From an uncultured Bacteroides sp. (lineage in GTDB: Bacteria > Bacteroidota > Bacteroidia > Bacteroidales > Bacteroidaceae): a stretch of DNA of 9,810 nucleotides. The DNA lies in assembly GCA_900557355.1 (NCBI GenBank), contig USSR01000211.1, positions 1 through 9,810 on the forward strand, in the 5' to 3' direction. Shown piece after piece: positions 1 to 8,197 of the stretch. Position 1 is the stretch's first letter. Each line of letters begins with the position of its first letter. Below the pieces are notes generated by a model that saw only the letters and a program-made list of their open reading frames with translations, was not told the DNA's origin and searched no databases. The position numbers and the translations under genes are program-made.

Positions 1-22
1 TAGCCGCGTGAGCGGGGGGCTA
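1..22 (-). terminator. Possible terminator hairpin, cut by window edge
   Basis: Just past the stop of the last minus-strand gene, the sequence can fold: CCGC (4-7) pairs with GCGG (12-15) around a GTGA loop, and TAG (1-3) pairs with CTA (20-22) with four G's bulged. The next bases on the plus strand are TTCCCTTT, so the stem may continue past base 1 if the outside flank reads AAAGGGAA. A T-run on the minus strand would also lie outside the window. Position after a four-gene operon suits a terminator, but the structure cannot be confirmed from the visible half. Confidence 0.35.
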
Positions 23-44
23 TTCCCTTTGTTGTAGCTCGTAA

Positions 45-3000
45 CTATTTCACCGCTTGATACATCACCTCCTGTATTCGTGTACGGATGTCCATCTTCA
101 TCAGTTTCGTATTCCATACATCCGGATAGATGCGATTGCAAAGGAAGACGTAAACCAGCCCATTCGTCGGATCAACCCAGGCACAAGTACCTGTAAATCC
201 AGTATGCCCATAAACTGTAGCAGGCGCAGCCGTGGCACAAGGACTCTTTGCCGGATTCTGCCGGTCAGGTTTATCGAAGCCCAGACCACGACGACTGATG
301 CGGGATACAGTAGTAGTAAATACACGGCAAGTTTCCGGACTTAAATAACGCTTACCATCCAACTCTCCCCCATTCAACAACATTTGATAAATCTGAGCCA
401 CTTCCGTTGCATTGGAGAATAGACCGGCATTTCCTGATACACCGCCTTGGAAAGCTGCCGACTCATCATGCACGAAGCCCTGAAGAACCGTCTTCCGCAA
501 GAATGGATCCACCGAAGAAGGTATGATTTCCGCTTTCGGTATAGGAGTATGCTTACCGGATACAATGCCTGCATACGCTGTTCCTGCTGTAGCAGCGCCC
601 TTTAATGGCAAATATCCCGTACGCTTCAACCCCATCGGAGCATAAAACTCCTGTTCCAGGAAAGCATCCATCGACATGCCCGTACGTGCCTCAACCAACT
701 GCTGCAACAGGATGAAACCTACACAGCTATACCGATAACAGCGATCGCGCAACGGTGCCTTCACAATCGTTTGTTGATAGACTTCTTTAAAGGAACGATT
801 CAGCCATAAGCTATCGGCAACTTGTAAGGTATGCTCTGCCGTCCGCACTTTAGAAGTCAACCCTTTCTGGAACCTAAACTTCGGATTAGCCCAGGTACGA
901 ACACCTATCTGCACAGAATGTGCGGCATCCGGTCTTGCTTTGAAAAGAGTTCCTGCATAGCTTTCTTTATCAATGGCTTCCTGATAGAACAACAATGTAG
1001 AAGGTAATCCGGATTCATGCAACAGCAATTGGCGGACCGTAATATCTTTTTTATCCGTATCTTGCAGCCAGGGCAGATAATCCGACACACGATCGGTAAG
1101 ATTCAAACGTCCTTTGTCATACAGCTTCATGACAGCAAGCAATGTTGCCGTAGTCTTTGTCAGCGAAGCCAGATCATAAACATCTGTCGGAGATACCGGT
1201 AAAGCAGCGCCGGGGATATTGGTCGTAGAAAGTTTTTTGGCAGAAGTACCCATAACACCTGGCCAGGTATGTGTTCCAAAGGCCTTATTATACATTTCCT
1301 TTCCGTCTTTCAATATCACAATTTGACAACCGGGATAAGCACCTTCTTTAATGCCTTCTCTCGCTATTTCATCAATGCGAGTCAACAGACGGGAATTCAT
1401 TCCATGTTCATCGGGCACAAAGTGACGCGGTGTTTTCGGAGTAATGGTCCGTCCGTCCCCCGCCGCAAACAAGTCACTGATACTTGCCGACAGACGTCCG
1501 TTTGCCGTTGCATCGGCATACAGTATTCTGGCTACCTGACACTGTACGTCGTCATTCGATGAATGTGCAAGTACTACAGCATTAGCAGCTGATACCGCCC
1601 GACGTATCTGCAACATTTGCTTACCGGGTATAAAGAACAGATAAGCTGTTGGAACATCAGGAACAAATTCTCCAAAGAAGGTCTGATAAGGTGACAAGCG
1701 GTGTTCCGTCACACAAACAAGGATTCGTTTATACTGTGACAGTGAATCACGCAACTGCTTACGTGCAGCCGCCGGCAACTCTTTCTTCAATTGAAAGACG
1801 GCGGGTACTCCTTTTAAACCGGCAGGATGGATATATTCGGAGAGTTCTTTCAGGAACGGTTGTATTTCTTTTGCATCACCTACATTGAGCACAGCTATCT
1901 CCCGGATATCTGTATCCAACGGAAGCACATCGTTTTTATTCTTCAGTACGGTAATCGCCTCCTGATTCAGACGCCTTATCAGGTCACGAGTGTGTGCTGT
2001 ATTGATACGGTTACTTAACCCCGAAAGACGCACAAAAGGTTTCTTTGATAATCCAAGAGCATATTTATAAGTAAGTACCTTCCGGCATTTTGCCTCAATC
2101 TCCGCCTCCGTCAATTCACCGTTTTTCACAGCATCCAGTATAGCATCCACTTCTTCTTTAATTCGTCTGGGCACAAGCAACAAATCATGCCCCGCTTTCA
2201 ATGCCTGCAAACAAATACTCGCGTTATTGACAGAAACACCTTTCATAGCCAATGCATCCGTAAATACCAACCCTTGGAACTTCATCTCTTGTGTCAGCAA
2301 ATCATGCACCACGCTACGGGAAAGTGAAGAAGGCACTCCTCGTTTCGATTCAAGTACCGGTACCTCTAAATGTCCCACCATCATACCGGATAGCCCGGCC
2401 TGAATGGCTTTCTTAAACGGATATAACTCCACGCTATCCAAACGTGCACGAGAAAAAGTCAACTTCGGCAACGAATGATGCGAGTCCACATCCGTATCAC
2501 CATGACCTGGAAAATGCTTGCTCACGGAAAGTACGCCACCTTCTTCCAGTCCACGGGCATAGGCTATTACTTTATCGGCCACATTAGCAGGACTTTCTCC
2601 AAACGAACGGGTATTGATAACCGGGTTCTTCGGGTTGATATTCACGTCCGCCACCGGAGCAAAGTTAACCTGCACACCGAGTTCCCGACATTGCCGGGCC
2701 ATCTCACGACCATATTCATAAAGCAGACTGTCATTTTGTATACAGCCCAGAATCATATTTCGGGGAAATACCGGTGTACCTCGCAAGCGCATGGAAAGTC
2801 CCCATTCGCCGTCAAAGGTTATCATCAACGGAACATCTGCCATCTTCTGTGCTTCATTGGTCAGTATCGCCTGGTTTTCCATCAATCCACCGGAAAAGAG
2901 CAGGCCGCCCACTTTGTAGCCATCCACAACTTTACGTAGCAAATCCCGGTTTGCCTTATCTTGCTGAGGAGCAATAGTATAAATGAATAATTGTCCGATA

Positions 3001-3200
3001 CGTTCTTTCAGATTCATCCTGTTGAGTACCGAATCCACCCACTGCCGGCATCGTTCATCATTGGAAACAGATCGTATCATAATAGGTTCAACAGAAGGTA
3101 CAGGAGATTGTGGTACCGACAGATGGTGTGCCTGAGCATCAAAGCGGACACAACAACTGTATATCATCAAAAAGAATAGGAATAGTTTTTTCATCATCAT
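45..3200 (-). CDS. Exported NagZ-like GH3 beta-N-acetylglucosaminidase fused to serine hydrolase (paralog 1)
   Basis: The 1051-residue protein is predicted periplasmic. An N-terminal signal peptide ends near AQA (22-24). Residues about 50-400 are a GH3 barrel with the NagZ loop KHFPGHGDTDVDSH (228-241), whose Asp239-Ser-His241 matches the Asp-His acid/base dyad of Bacillus NagZ. Asp315 in FTDALAMK is the expected nucleophile. Residues about 405-590 fit the second GH3 domain. Residues about 600-1051 are a beta-lactamase/AmiE-type serine hydrolase with SxxK at Ser679-Lys682 and HTG at 999-1001. The expected role is removing GlcNAc from muropeptides, with amidase, esterase or peptidase action in the C-terminal part. 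The usual tyrosine motif reads Tyr824-Ser-Cys826, where paralog 2 has YSD, so the C-terminal activity may be altered. Three ATGs occur in a row at the start (3192-3200), so the exact start is uncertain by two codons. It is the last gene of the operon, 16 bases after paralog 2. Confidence 0.93.
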   Translation of the reverse strand: MMMKKLFLFFLMIYSCCVRFDAQAHHLSVPQSPVPSVEPIMIRSVSNDERCRQWVDSVLNRMNLKERIGQLFIYTIAPQQDKANRDLLRKVVDGYKVGGLLFSGGLMENQAILTNEAQKMADVPLMITFDGEWGLSMRLRGTPVFPRNMILGCIQNDSLLYEYGREMARQCRELGVQVNFAPVADVNINPKNPVINTRSFGESPANVADKVIAYARGLEEGGVLSVSKHFPGHGDTDVDSHHSLPKLTFSRARLDSVELYPFKKAIQAGLSGMMVGHLEVPVLESKRGVPSSLSRSVVHDLLTQEMKFQGLVFTDALAMKGVSVNNASICLQALKAGHDLLLVPRRIKEEVDAILDAVKNGELTEAEIEAKCRKVLTYKYALGLSKKPFVRLSGLSNRINTAHTRDLIRRLNQEAITVLKNKNDVLPLDTDIREIAVLNVGDAKEIQPFLKELSEYIHPAGLKGVPAVFQLKKELPAAARKQLRDSLSQYKRILVCVTEHRLSPYQTFFGEFVPDVPTAYLFFIPGKQMLQIRRAVSAANAVVLAHSSNDDVQCQVARILYADATANGRLSASISDLFAAGDGRTITPKTPRHFVPDEHGMNSRLLTRIDEIAREGIKEGAYPGCQIVILKDGKEMYNKAFGTHTWPGVMGTSAKKLSTTNIPGAALPVSPTDVYDLASLTKTTATLLAVMKLYDKGRLNLTDRVSDYLPWLQDTDKKDITVRQLLLHESGLPSTLLFYQEAIDKESYAGTLFKARPDAAHSVQIGVRTWANPKFRFQKGLTSKVRTAEHTLQVADSLWLNRSFKEVYQQTIVKAPLRDRCYRYSCVGFILLQQLVEARTGMSMDAFLEQEFYAPMGLKRTGYLPLKGAATAGTAYAGIVSGKHTPIPKAEIIPSSVDPFLRKTVLQGFVHDESAAFQGGVSGNAGLFSNATEVAQIYQMLLNGGELDGKRYLSPETCRVFTTTVSRISRRGLGFDKPDRQNPAKSPCATAAPATVYGHTGFTGTCAWVDPTNGLVYVFLCNRIYPDVWNTKLMKMDIRTRIQEVMYQAVK

Positions 3201-3216
3201 TATTTCTATGCCCAGA

Positions 3217-6200
3217 CTATTTCAGGCTTTTATAAATCGCTTCTTGTATATTTGTACGGATATTCATCTCAGTCAGTTTTGTATTCCACACATTGGGGCA
3301 CAAGCGGTTACTGAGGAAAACATACACCGTCCCATGTTCAGGATCTACCCAAGCACAAGTACCCGTAAAGCCGGTATGTCCGTAAACAGCACCGATAGCC
3401 GAAGGAGCACAAGGACTGTTCTTCAAATCCTTCAAGTTAGGTTTGTCAAAGCCTAATCCTCTACGGCTGATAGCAGAGGCCTCCGTAGTGAATAAACGAC
3501 AAGTCGCCTCACTCAAATAACGTTTACCGTTCCATTCTCCCCCATTCAGCATCATCTGGTATATCTTCGCAACTTCCGTCGCTGTAGAGAATAAACCTGC
3601 ATTGCCGGAAATGCCACCCATACAAGCGGCAGCCTCATCGTGCACATAGCCGCATAAATCCTGACGGCGCAGGAAATCATTCGCGACCGTAGGCATAATC
3701 TCTTGTTTGGAGTATCTTAATAAGGGCAGATACATGGTACGCTGTAACCCCATAGGTGCATAAAACTCTTTAGCCAGATAAAGGTCCATTGGCAACTTAG
3801 CTATAGCCTCTACCACCTGCTGCAACAGGATAAAGCCAAGATCACTGTACACATACCGCTTGCTGTCCATATCACACCGGGCAATCTTTTGCAAGATGGT
3901 ATTCTTAAAACTCTTGTTCAGCCACATTTTGTCAGCTACATGCAAGTTGTAAGCAGATGATTCTTTTTCAGCTACCAAGCCTTTCTTAAACTTAAAGCTT
4001 GAACAATAATAGCTATGTTCACTGACCTGCGTGCGATGCCACTCATCCACCCAACTTTGAGCATACGGGCCATGCACCGAATTCGGGTCGATGGCCTCCA
4101 GATAGAAACGAATATAAGGAGGCAGACCGGACTCATGAAGAAGCAAATCCTTTATTGTAATATTCTTCTTATTAGTATTCCGCAAGATCGGCAAATACTG
4201 GGATGCTTTATCCGTCAGCTTCAACTTACCCGTATCATACAGTTTCATCACGGCAAGCAGTGTTGCAGTAGTCTTCGTCAAAGAAGCAAGGTCGAACATA
4301 TCTGTAGGGCGTACAGCAGTGGTGTCTTTATCTGAATGAGTACCGAAACACTTATCATATACCGTCTGACCATCTTTCAACACCAGCACCTGACAACCGG
4401 GATAGGCTCCGGCAGCCAATCCGCCCTTGACAATCGCATCGATACGGTGCAACTCATTAGACTTCATTCCCAAATCTTCAGGAATAATACGTCCCGGCTT
4501 CATCCCCGGAGTAATCACACTTCCCTCACCGGCCTGATAGAGATTACCGATGCTCATGGAAAGCTTTCCCTGAGCAGGGACTTTAGCAAATATCACACCC
4601 GCTACATATTGCTGAATATCCGCTTCCGACGAATGTCCCAACACCACAGCACTGGCCTGATTCAAAGCAGGAACTAAAGGTTGCATAGCACGATAGGACG
4701 TAAAGAAAGCATATATTATGGGGGCGGGTAAATTCAATCCTGCCAGAAAATCGGCATAAGCAAGTGCATCTGTATCTTTACCTGATATACTGATTACAAC
4801 CCGACGATAATTCGCCAGTTTGCGTGCCAATTCATGGAGTTCATCTTCACCCATCTCCCCCGTCAAATGAAAACACTCTACAGGAACAGGTGATAATTTC
4901 TTCATCTCAGCAATGAAGATGCTGTCTTTACCTTCGACCACACTCAACAGTGCAATCGGAGTGTCGCCGACAGGTGTCAACGGTAATGCTCCAAAATGAT
5001 TACCCAGCACCGTAACAGCAGCCTGGCGAAGTCGCGTTACCAGTGCCTTGGCTTCATCTGTATGGATACGATAACTCATTCCGCTAACCTGCAACTGCGG
5101 ACGCGGCTGACGTAAACCCAACAGATATTTATAAGTAAGTATCTTACGACATTTCTCTTCTACAACCTTCTCCGAAAGAACACCGTCTTTCACCGCATTC
5201 AGCACCTCCTGCACAGCATTTTCAGTATTATACTGCACCAGCACCATATCATTTCCTGCAAGCAAGGCTTTTGTAGTAACTTGGGGCACAGATGAAACTC
5301 CCTTCATATCCAATGCATCCGTAAACACCAATCCCTGAAAGCCCATTTCATTTTTCAATAATCCGGTCACCACATTTCCGGAAAGTGAAGAAGCCGTGAT
5401 AGCATCCGGTTCCAGCACAGGTACCTGCAGATGACCAACCATTACCCCACCCAAGCCGGCACGTATCATTTCCTTAAAAGGATACAGTTCCACACTATCC
5501 AGGCGTTCGCGGTTATAACATAGTGACGGTAATCCTTTATGCGAGTCCACATCCGTATCTCCGTGCCCAGGGAAGTGTTTGCTCACGGACAACACACCGC
5601 CACTTTCCAGTCCACGACTATAAGCGACCACCTTTTCAGCCACCTTCTTCGGGTCTTCCCCGAAAGAGCGTACATGAATTACCGGGTTCAGAGGATTGGT
5701 ATTGACATCCGCATCCGGTGCAAAATTCACATGAACACCCAGCTCACGAAATTCCCGTGCCACTTCACGCCCGTATTCATAAATCAGATGGTTGTCTTCA
5801 ATACAGCCAAGTGCAGCATTCTTCGGGAAATAAGGCGTACCTTCCAGGCGCATAGAGAGTCCCCACTCACCATCGAAAGTAATCATAACGGGAACTTTAG
5901 AATTCTTCTGGGCAATATTCGTCAGTATAGCCTGCTCTTCCGGTGTACCTTCAGCAAACAGCAGACCTCCTATCTTATATTTCTTAACCAGATCGCGTAT
6001 CTGTTTCTTCTTCTGTTTATCCACTTTGGCAGGAAAGGTGGTAACAATCAACTGTCCTACTTTTTCCTGCAGATTCAAACCGGAATATACAGAATCTACC
6101 CACTGTTTGCAACGGGCATCTGCCGCTGAAGGGAGAAAAGATACCTCTGCCTGGGCATGAAGCAATCCTGCGCCCCCCCACAAAAGGGCAACAAACAATA

Positions 6201-6219
6201 AGAGAATAGGTCTCTTCAT
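3217..6219 (-). CDS. Exported NagZ-like GH3 beta-N-acetylglucosaminidase fused to serine hydrolase (paralog 2)
   Basis: The 1000-residue protein has a signal peptide with likely cleavage after HAQA (21-24). The GH3 barrel (about 35-385) carries KHFPGHGDTDVDSH (214-227), with dyad Asp225/His227, and nucleophile Asp301 in FTDALDMK. The NagZ family usually has DQEGG at the substrate loop; here it is DGEWG (116-120), as in paralog 1. A second GH3 domain spans about 390-570. The serine hydrolase domain (about 585-1000) has an intact motif set: Ser646-x-x-Lys649, Tyr791-Ser-Asp793, and His948-Thr-Gly950. It should release GlcNAc from cell-wall fragments in the periplasm; the second activity may be a muramyl amidase, by analogy with AmiE encoded beside nagZ in Bacillus subtilis (inference). 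The start codon has an A-rich leader with no Shine-Dalgarno, normal for Bacteroidetes. It lies 29 bases after the metallophosphatase gene. Confidence 0.93.
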   Translation of the reverse strand: MKRPILLLFVALLWGGAGLLHAQAEVSFLPSAADARCKQWVDSVYSGLNLQEKVGQLIVTTFPAKVDKQKKKQIRDLVKKYKIGGLLFAEGTPEEQAILTNIAQKNSKVPVMITFDGEWGLSMRLEGTPYFPKNAALGCIEDNHLIYEYGREVAREFRELGVHVNFAPDADVNTNPLNPVIHVRSFGEDPKKVAEKVVAYSRGLESGGVLSVSKHFPGHGDTDVDSHKGLPSLCYNRERLDSVELYPFKEMIRAGLGGVMVGHLQVPVLEPDAITASSLSGNVVTGLLKNEMGFQGLVFTDALDMKGVSSVPQVTTKALLAGNDMVLVQYNTENAVQEVLNAVKDGVLSEKVVEEKCRKILTYKYLLGLRQPRPQLQVSGMSYRIHTDEAKALVTRLRQAAVTVLGNHFGALPLTPVGDTPIALLSVVEGKDSIFIAEMKKLSPVPVECFHLTGEMGEDELHELARKLANYRRVVISISGKDTDALAYADFLAGLNLPAPIIYAFFTSYRAMQPLVPALNQASAVVLGHSSEADIQQYVAGVIFAKVPAQGKLSMSIGNLYQAGEGSVITPGMKPGRIIPEDLGMKSNELHRIDAIVKGGLAAGAYPGCQVLVLKDGQTVYDKCFGTHSDKDTTAVRPTDMFDLASLTKTTATLLAVMKLYDTGKLKLTDKASQYLPILRNTNKKNITIKDLLLHESGLPPYIRFYLEAIDPNSVHGPYAQSWVDEWHRTQVSEHSYYCSSFKFKKGLVAEKESSAYNLHVADKMWLNKSFKNTILQKIARCDMDSKRYVYSDLGFILLQQVVEAIAKLPMDLYLAKEFYAPMGLQRTMYLPLLRYSKQEIMPTVANDFLRRQDLCGYVHDEAAACMGGISGNAGLFSTATEVAKIYQMMLNGGEWNGKRYLSEATCRLFTTEASAISRRGLGFDKPNLKDLKNSPCAPSAIGAVYGHTGFTGTCAWVDPEHGTVYVFLSNRLCPNVWNTKLTEMNIRTNIQEAIYKSLK

Positions 6220-6248
6220 TTTTTTTACTATTTAGATGATTGGGATAT

Positions 6249-7151
6249 TTATTCTTCCGCAAGTGTTAGTTTCAACATACCAACATAAATTCCATTTTTC
6301 CCGGCATGCATCACTGATACATTCTGGCCGTCTTTATTCAAGTAAACAGCCGGTTCCTTCATAAAGGTATGAGTATGTCCGCCCAGAATGGCATCAATAT
6401 GGTTCGTTTTCTGTGCCAGTTCTTCGTCACAAGGAGCATTTTTAAGTTGATAACCGAGGTGCGACAAACAAATGACTACATCACAACCTTCCTCATTCTT
6501 CAGCAAGTCCGCCATTTTCTGTGCTGCTTCTATCGGATCATTATAAACCACACCTTCACATTTATCAGCCTGCACCAAGCCTTCCATCTTCGGAGCAAGA
6601 CCAAATACACCTATCTTCAACCCATTGCGGTAAAAGGTAGTATAGGGTTTCACCAAGCCTTCCAGCACTGTACCTGTCACATCATAATTGGAACATACCA
6701 CCGGGAAATTTGCCATGCGGAACAGACGTGCCATATTTTCCAGGCCGAAATCAAATTCATGATTACCTATTGTCATGGCATCATAGCCCATAAGATTCAT
6801 CATCTTTACTTCAACTTCTCCCTGAAACAAATTGTAGTAAGGAGTTCCTTGGGAAATATCTCCGCAATCAAACAGTAACAGGTTGGGGTTTATTTTACGC
6901 GCTTCCTTAATAAAGGTAGCCCGGCGCACCGTTCCACCCATACCGGCATAGCGGTCGGCAGCATTCACAGCAATGGGTTCAATACGGCTGTGCGTATCAC
7001 TTGTTTGCAGAATCACCAGTTGTTTGGTTTTCTGGGCAGAGTCAGGAGCTACCAGGCAGAGAGGCTCTACAGGTATCTCTTTAGTCGATTGCTGTGCGGA
7101 TATCGAAAATAGGCAGCAAACTGCCATCAATAAAAGAATATATCGTTTCAT
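6249..7151 (-). CDS. Secreted metallophosphatase, catalytic half of a split 5'-nucleotidase
   Basis: This 300-residue protein is a calcineurin-like phosphoesterase of the UshA/5'-nucleotidase type. All metal-ligand motifs are visible in order: Asp52-Thr-His54, Gly-Asp98, Gly-Asn130-His131-Glu132, Ser-His231, and GGHTH with His259 and His261. The signal peptide covers about residues 1-19, with cleavage likely after SISA and no convincing lipobox. It ends right after the catalytic domain. The C-terminal substrate-binding domain that UshA-type enzymes carry on the same chain, giving about 500-550 residues, is encoded by the preceding gene instead. The likely reaction is phosphate release from nucleotides, or cleavage of UDP-sugars or cyclic nucleotides, in the periplasm; the exact substrate cannot be read from the sequence. 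It sits 37 bases after its partner gene and 29 bases before the first GH3 fusion gene. Confidence 0.92.
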   Translation of the reverse strand: MKRYILLLMAVCCLFSISAQQSTKEIPVEPLCLVAPDSAQKTKQLVILQTSDTHSRIEPIAVNAADRYAGMGGTVRRATFIKEARKINPNLLLFDCGDISQGTPYYNLFQGEVEVKMMNLMGYDAMTIGNHEFDFGLENMARLFRMANFPVVCSNYDVTGTVLEGLVKPYTTFYRNGLKIGVFGLAPKMEGLVQADKCEGVVYNDPIEAAQKMADLLKNEEGCDVVICLSHLGYQLKNAPCDEELAQKTNHIDAILGGHTHTFMKEPAVYLNKDGQNVSVMHAGKNGIYVGMLKLTLAEE

Positions 7152-7188
7152 GATTTATAATTTATGATTATGCTCTTGCGAAACTGGA

Positions 7189-7962
7189 TTACTCATCTTT
7201 CACAGTTATCCTGCCTTCCATACGGGAAGTAATCTTCTTTCCGGCAGTAGTCTGTTGCTCCACATAGTCCATAAACAAACCACGCAAAGTAGCCCCATCC
7301 GGACATTCACGTTTCTCAGCTTGCGGCAGGGCAGTCATACCATCGTTTCCGTCTGCCAGATAATCAATGGTAGCAATTGTATAAAGCTGTTCATCCTCTA
7401 TCGGATAGCCTGCAACCGTGCCTTCCAATAGTTTTCCGTCTTTTGTTATCAGAAGCTGCATCCCACTGACACCTTGCCCGTGACATGCTGCAATATTATT
7501 GAACAATTCTTTCAGATAAACTCCTTTCATGGTCAATACACAAAGAGAATTTTCGAAAGGCAATATCTCATAAATATTTTCGCAGGTAATAGGACCTTCA
7601 GTCAATACATTACGCAAGCCACCCATATTTATTAATCCCATATCGGCAGGCTTACCCAATACTTGTCCGGCTGCATTACGTAGAACATCCGCTACCAGAT
7701 TAGAAAGCAGACTTTCAGGCGCTCCTTTGTCCATGCTTACTTCTGCAGTACCTACCACACGGAGCATGATACTGTCAACCTTCGCCTTATAGGGAGCAAG
7801 CAATGCTATCGCTTCAGCATCAGGATTTACATCCCAGGTAGAGTCAACCGCCACCATCGTCCCCTCCGCCTTCGTCACCTTATATGCAGAACTACAAGAG
7901 CTTAGCAAGAATACAGCTACCAAAAGTACGGCAGGGATAAATTTCAAAGTCATTCTTTTCAT
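7189..7962 (-). CDS. Lipoprotein with 5'-nucleotidase C-terminal (substrate-binding) domain only
   Basis: This 257-residue protein is the first gene of the operon. The N-terminus is a lipoprotein signal with lipobox LSSC (20-23), so Cys23 should be lipidated. No acidic run follows the Cys, unlike known Bacteroidetes surface-export signals, so a periplasm-facing anchor is more likely (inference). From about residue 65 on it matches the 5'-nucleotidase C-terminal domain: NMGGLR (112-117), corresponding to the NGGGIR phosphate-binding motif with Arg117; ITCENIYEILPFENSL (125-140), corresponding to the usual ITxxDxxxxLPFxN; and DYLADGNDGM (200-209), corresponding to the family's (G)GDG(Y) base-binding loop. 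No metallophosphatase motifs are present, so it should need the downstream gene product for catalysis. An alternative start is Met4. The promoter box lies just upstream. Confidence 0.9.
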   Translation of the reverse strand: MKRMTLKFIPAVLLVAVFLLSSCSSAYKVTKAEGTMVAVDSTWDVNPDAEAIALLAPYKAKVDSIMLRVVGTAEVSMDKGAPESLLSNLVADVLRNAAGQVLGKPADMGLINMGGLRNVLTEGPITCENIYEILPFENSLCVLTMKGVYLKELFNNIAACHGQGVSGMQLLITKDGKLLEGTVAGYPIEDEQLYTIATIDYLADGNDGMTALPQAEKRECPDGATLRGLFMDYVEQQTTAGKKITSRMEGRITVKDE

Positions 7963-7985
7963 TTCGTTTGTTTTTTAAATTGCTA

Positions 7986-7993
7986 CAAATATA
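7986..7993 (-). promoter_or_regulatory. Bacteroidetes -7 promoter box for the four-gene operon
   Basis: Read on the minus strand this is TATATTTG, a perfect match to the Bacteroidetes TAnnTTTG -7 element. It starts 31 bases before the ATG of the lipoprotein gene, so transcription would begin near 7978 with a leader of roughly 15 bases. No TTTG -33 element is visible at the expected spacing (about 8010-8018), so promoter strength may depend on another factor. Confidence 0.6.
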
Positions 7994-8124
7994 ACGAATT
8001 GTCTTTCTTATCCCATCCTGACGGGAAGAAAAAGAATGAGCTTTTTCATTTTCAGGCACATTTTTAAGTTTCGAGATATTTCCACGTCAAACAGATTACA
8101 CTTCTTCAGGCTGTACACGAGATA

Positions 8125-8197
8125 TACTTGCTCCGTACCAAATCCGGGATTTCTTCGGTCAGAGATACTTCTGGCTGGAGAAAGTATGGAGCAAGTA
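8125..8197. repeat. Imperfect 14-bp inverted repeat with 45-base spacer
   Basis: TACTTGCTCCGTAC at 8125-8138 is the reverse complement of GTATGGAGCAAGTA at 8184-8197, except for one position that would be a G-U wobble in RNA. The spacer contains a small palindrome, AAATCC-G-GGATTT (8140-8152). Transcripts could fold into a long stem carrying an inner hairpin; alternatively, the arms are two operator sites for one regulator. The right arm overlaps the first two units of the 11-bp array. Confidence 0.65.

Noticed and set aside
3149..3200. Lipoprotein signal in paralog 1 (IYSC at residues 13-16)
   Set aside because: Tyr just before Ser-Cys is a poor lipobox, while AQA at 22-24 is a good signal peptidase I site.
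2478..5559. Recent duplication or recombination substrate between the two fusion genes
   Set aside because: Even around the most conserved motif the two genes share a run of only 21 identical bases (2478-2498 and 5539-5559), and they differ by indels, which points to an old duplication.
57..6129. Many plus-strand open frames opposite the two large fusion genes, for example 2475-2939 and 5539-6129
   Set aside because: They lie antisense to well-conserved domains, resemble no family, and recur at matching places in both paralogs because the underlying coding sequence is homologous.
6017..6262. 81-codon minus-strand frame crossing the start of paralog 2
   Set aside because: It overlaps the signal peptide of paralog 2 and the end of the metallophosphatase gene in another frame, and its composition is not protein-like.
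6249..7962. A broken single 5'-nucleotidase gene (pseudogene or frameshift)
   Set aside because: The domain order is reversed relative to a fused enzyme, each part has its own signal sequence, start and stop, and the motifs are intact.
8125..8197. Invertible promoter segment as in Bacteroides capsule loci
   Set aside because: The segment between the repeats is only 45 bases and contains no TAnnTTTG box in either orientation.
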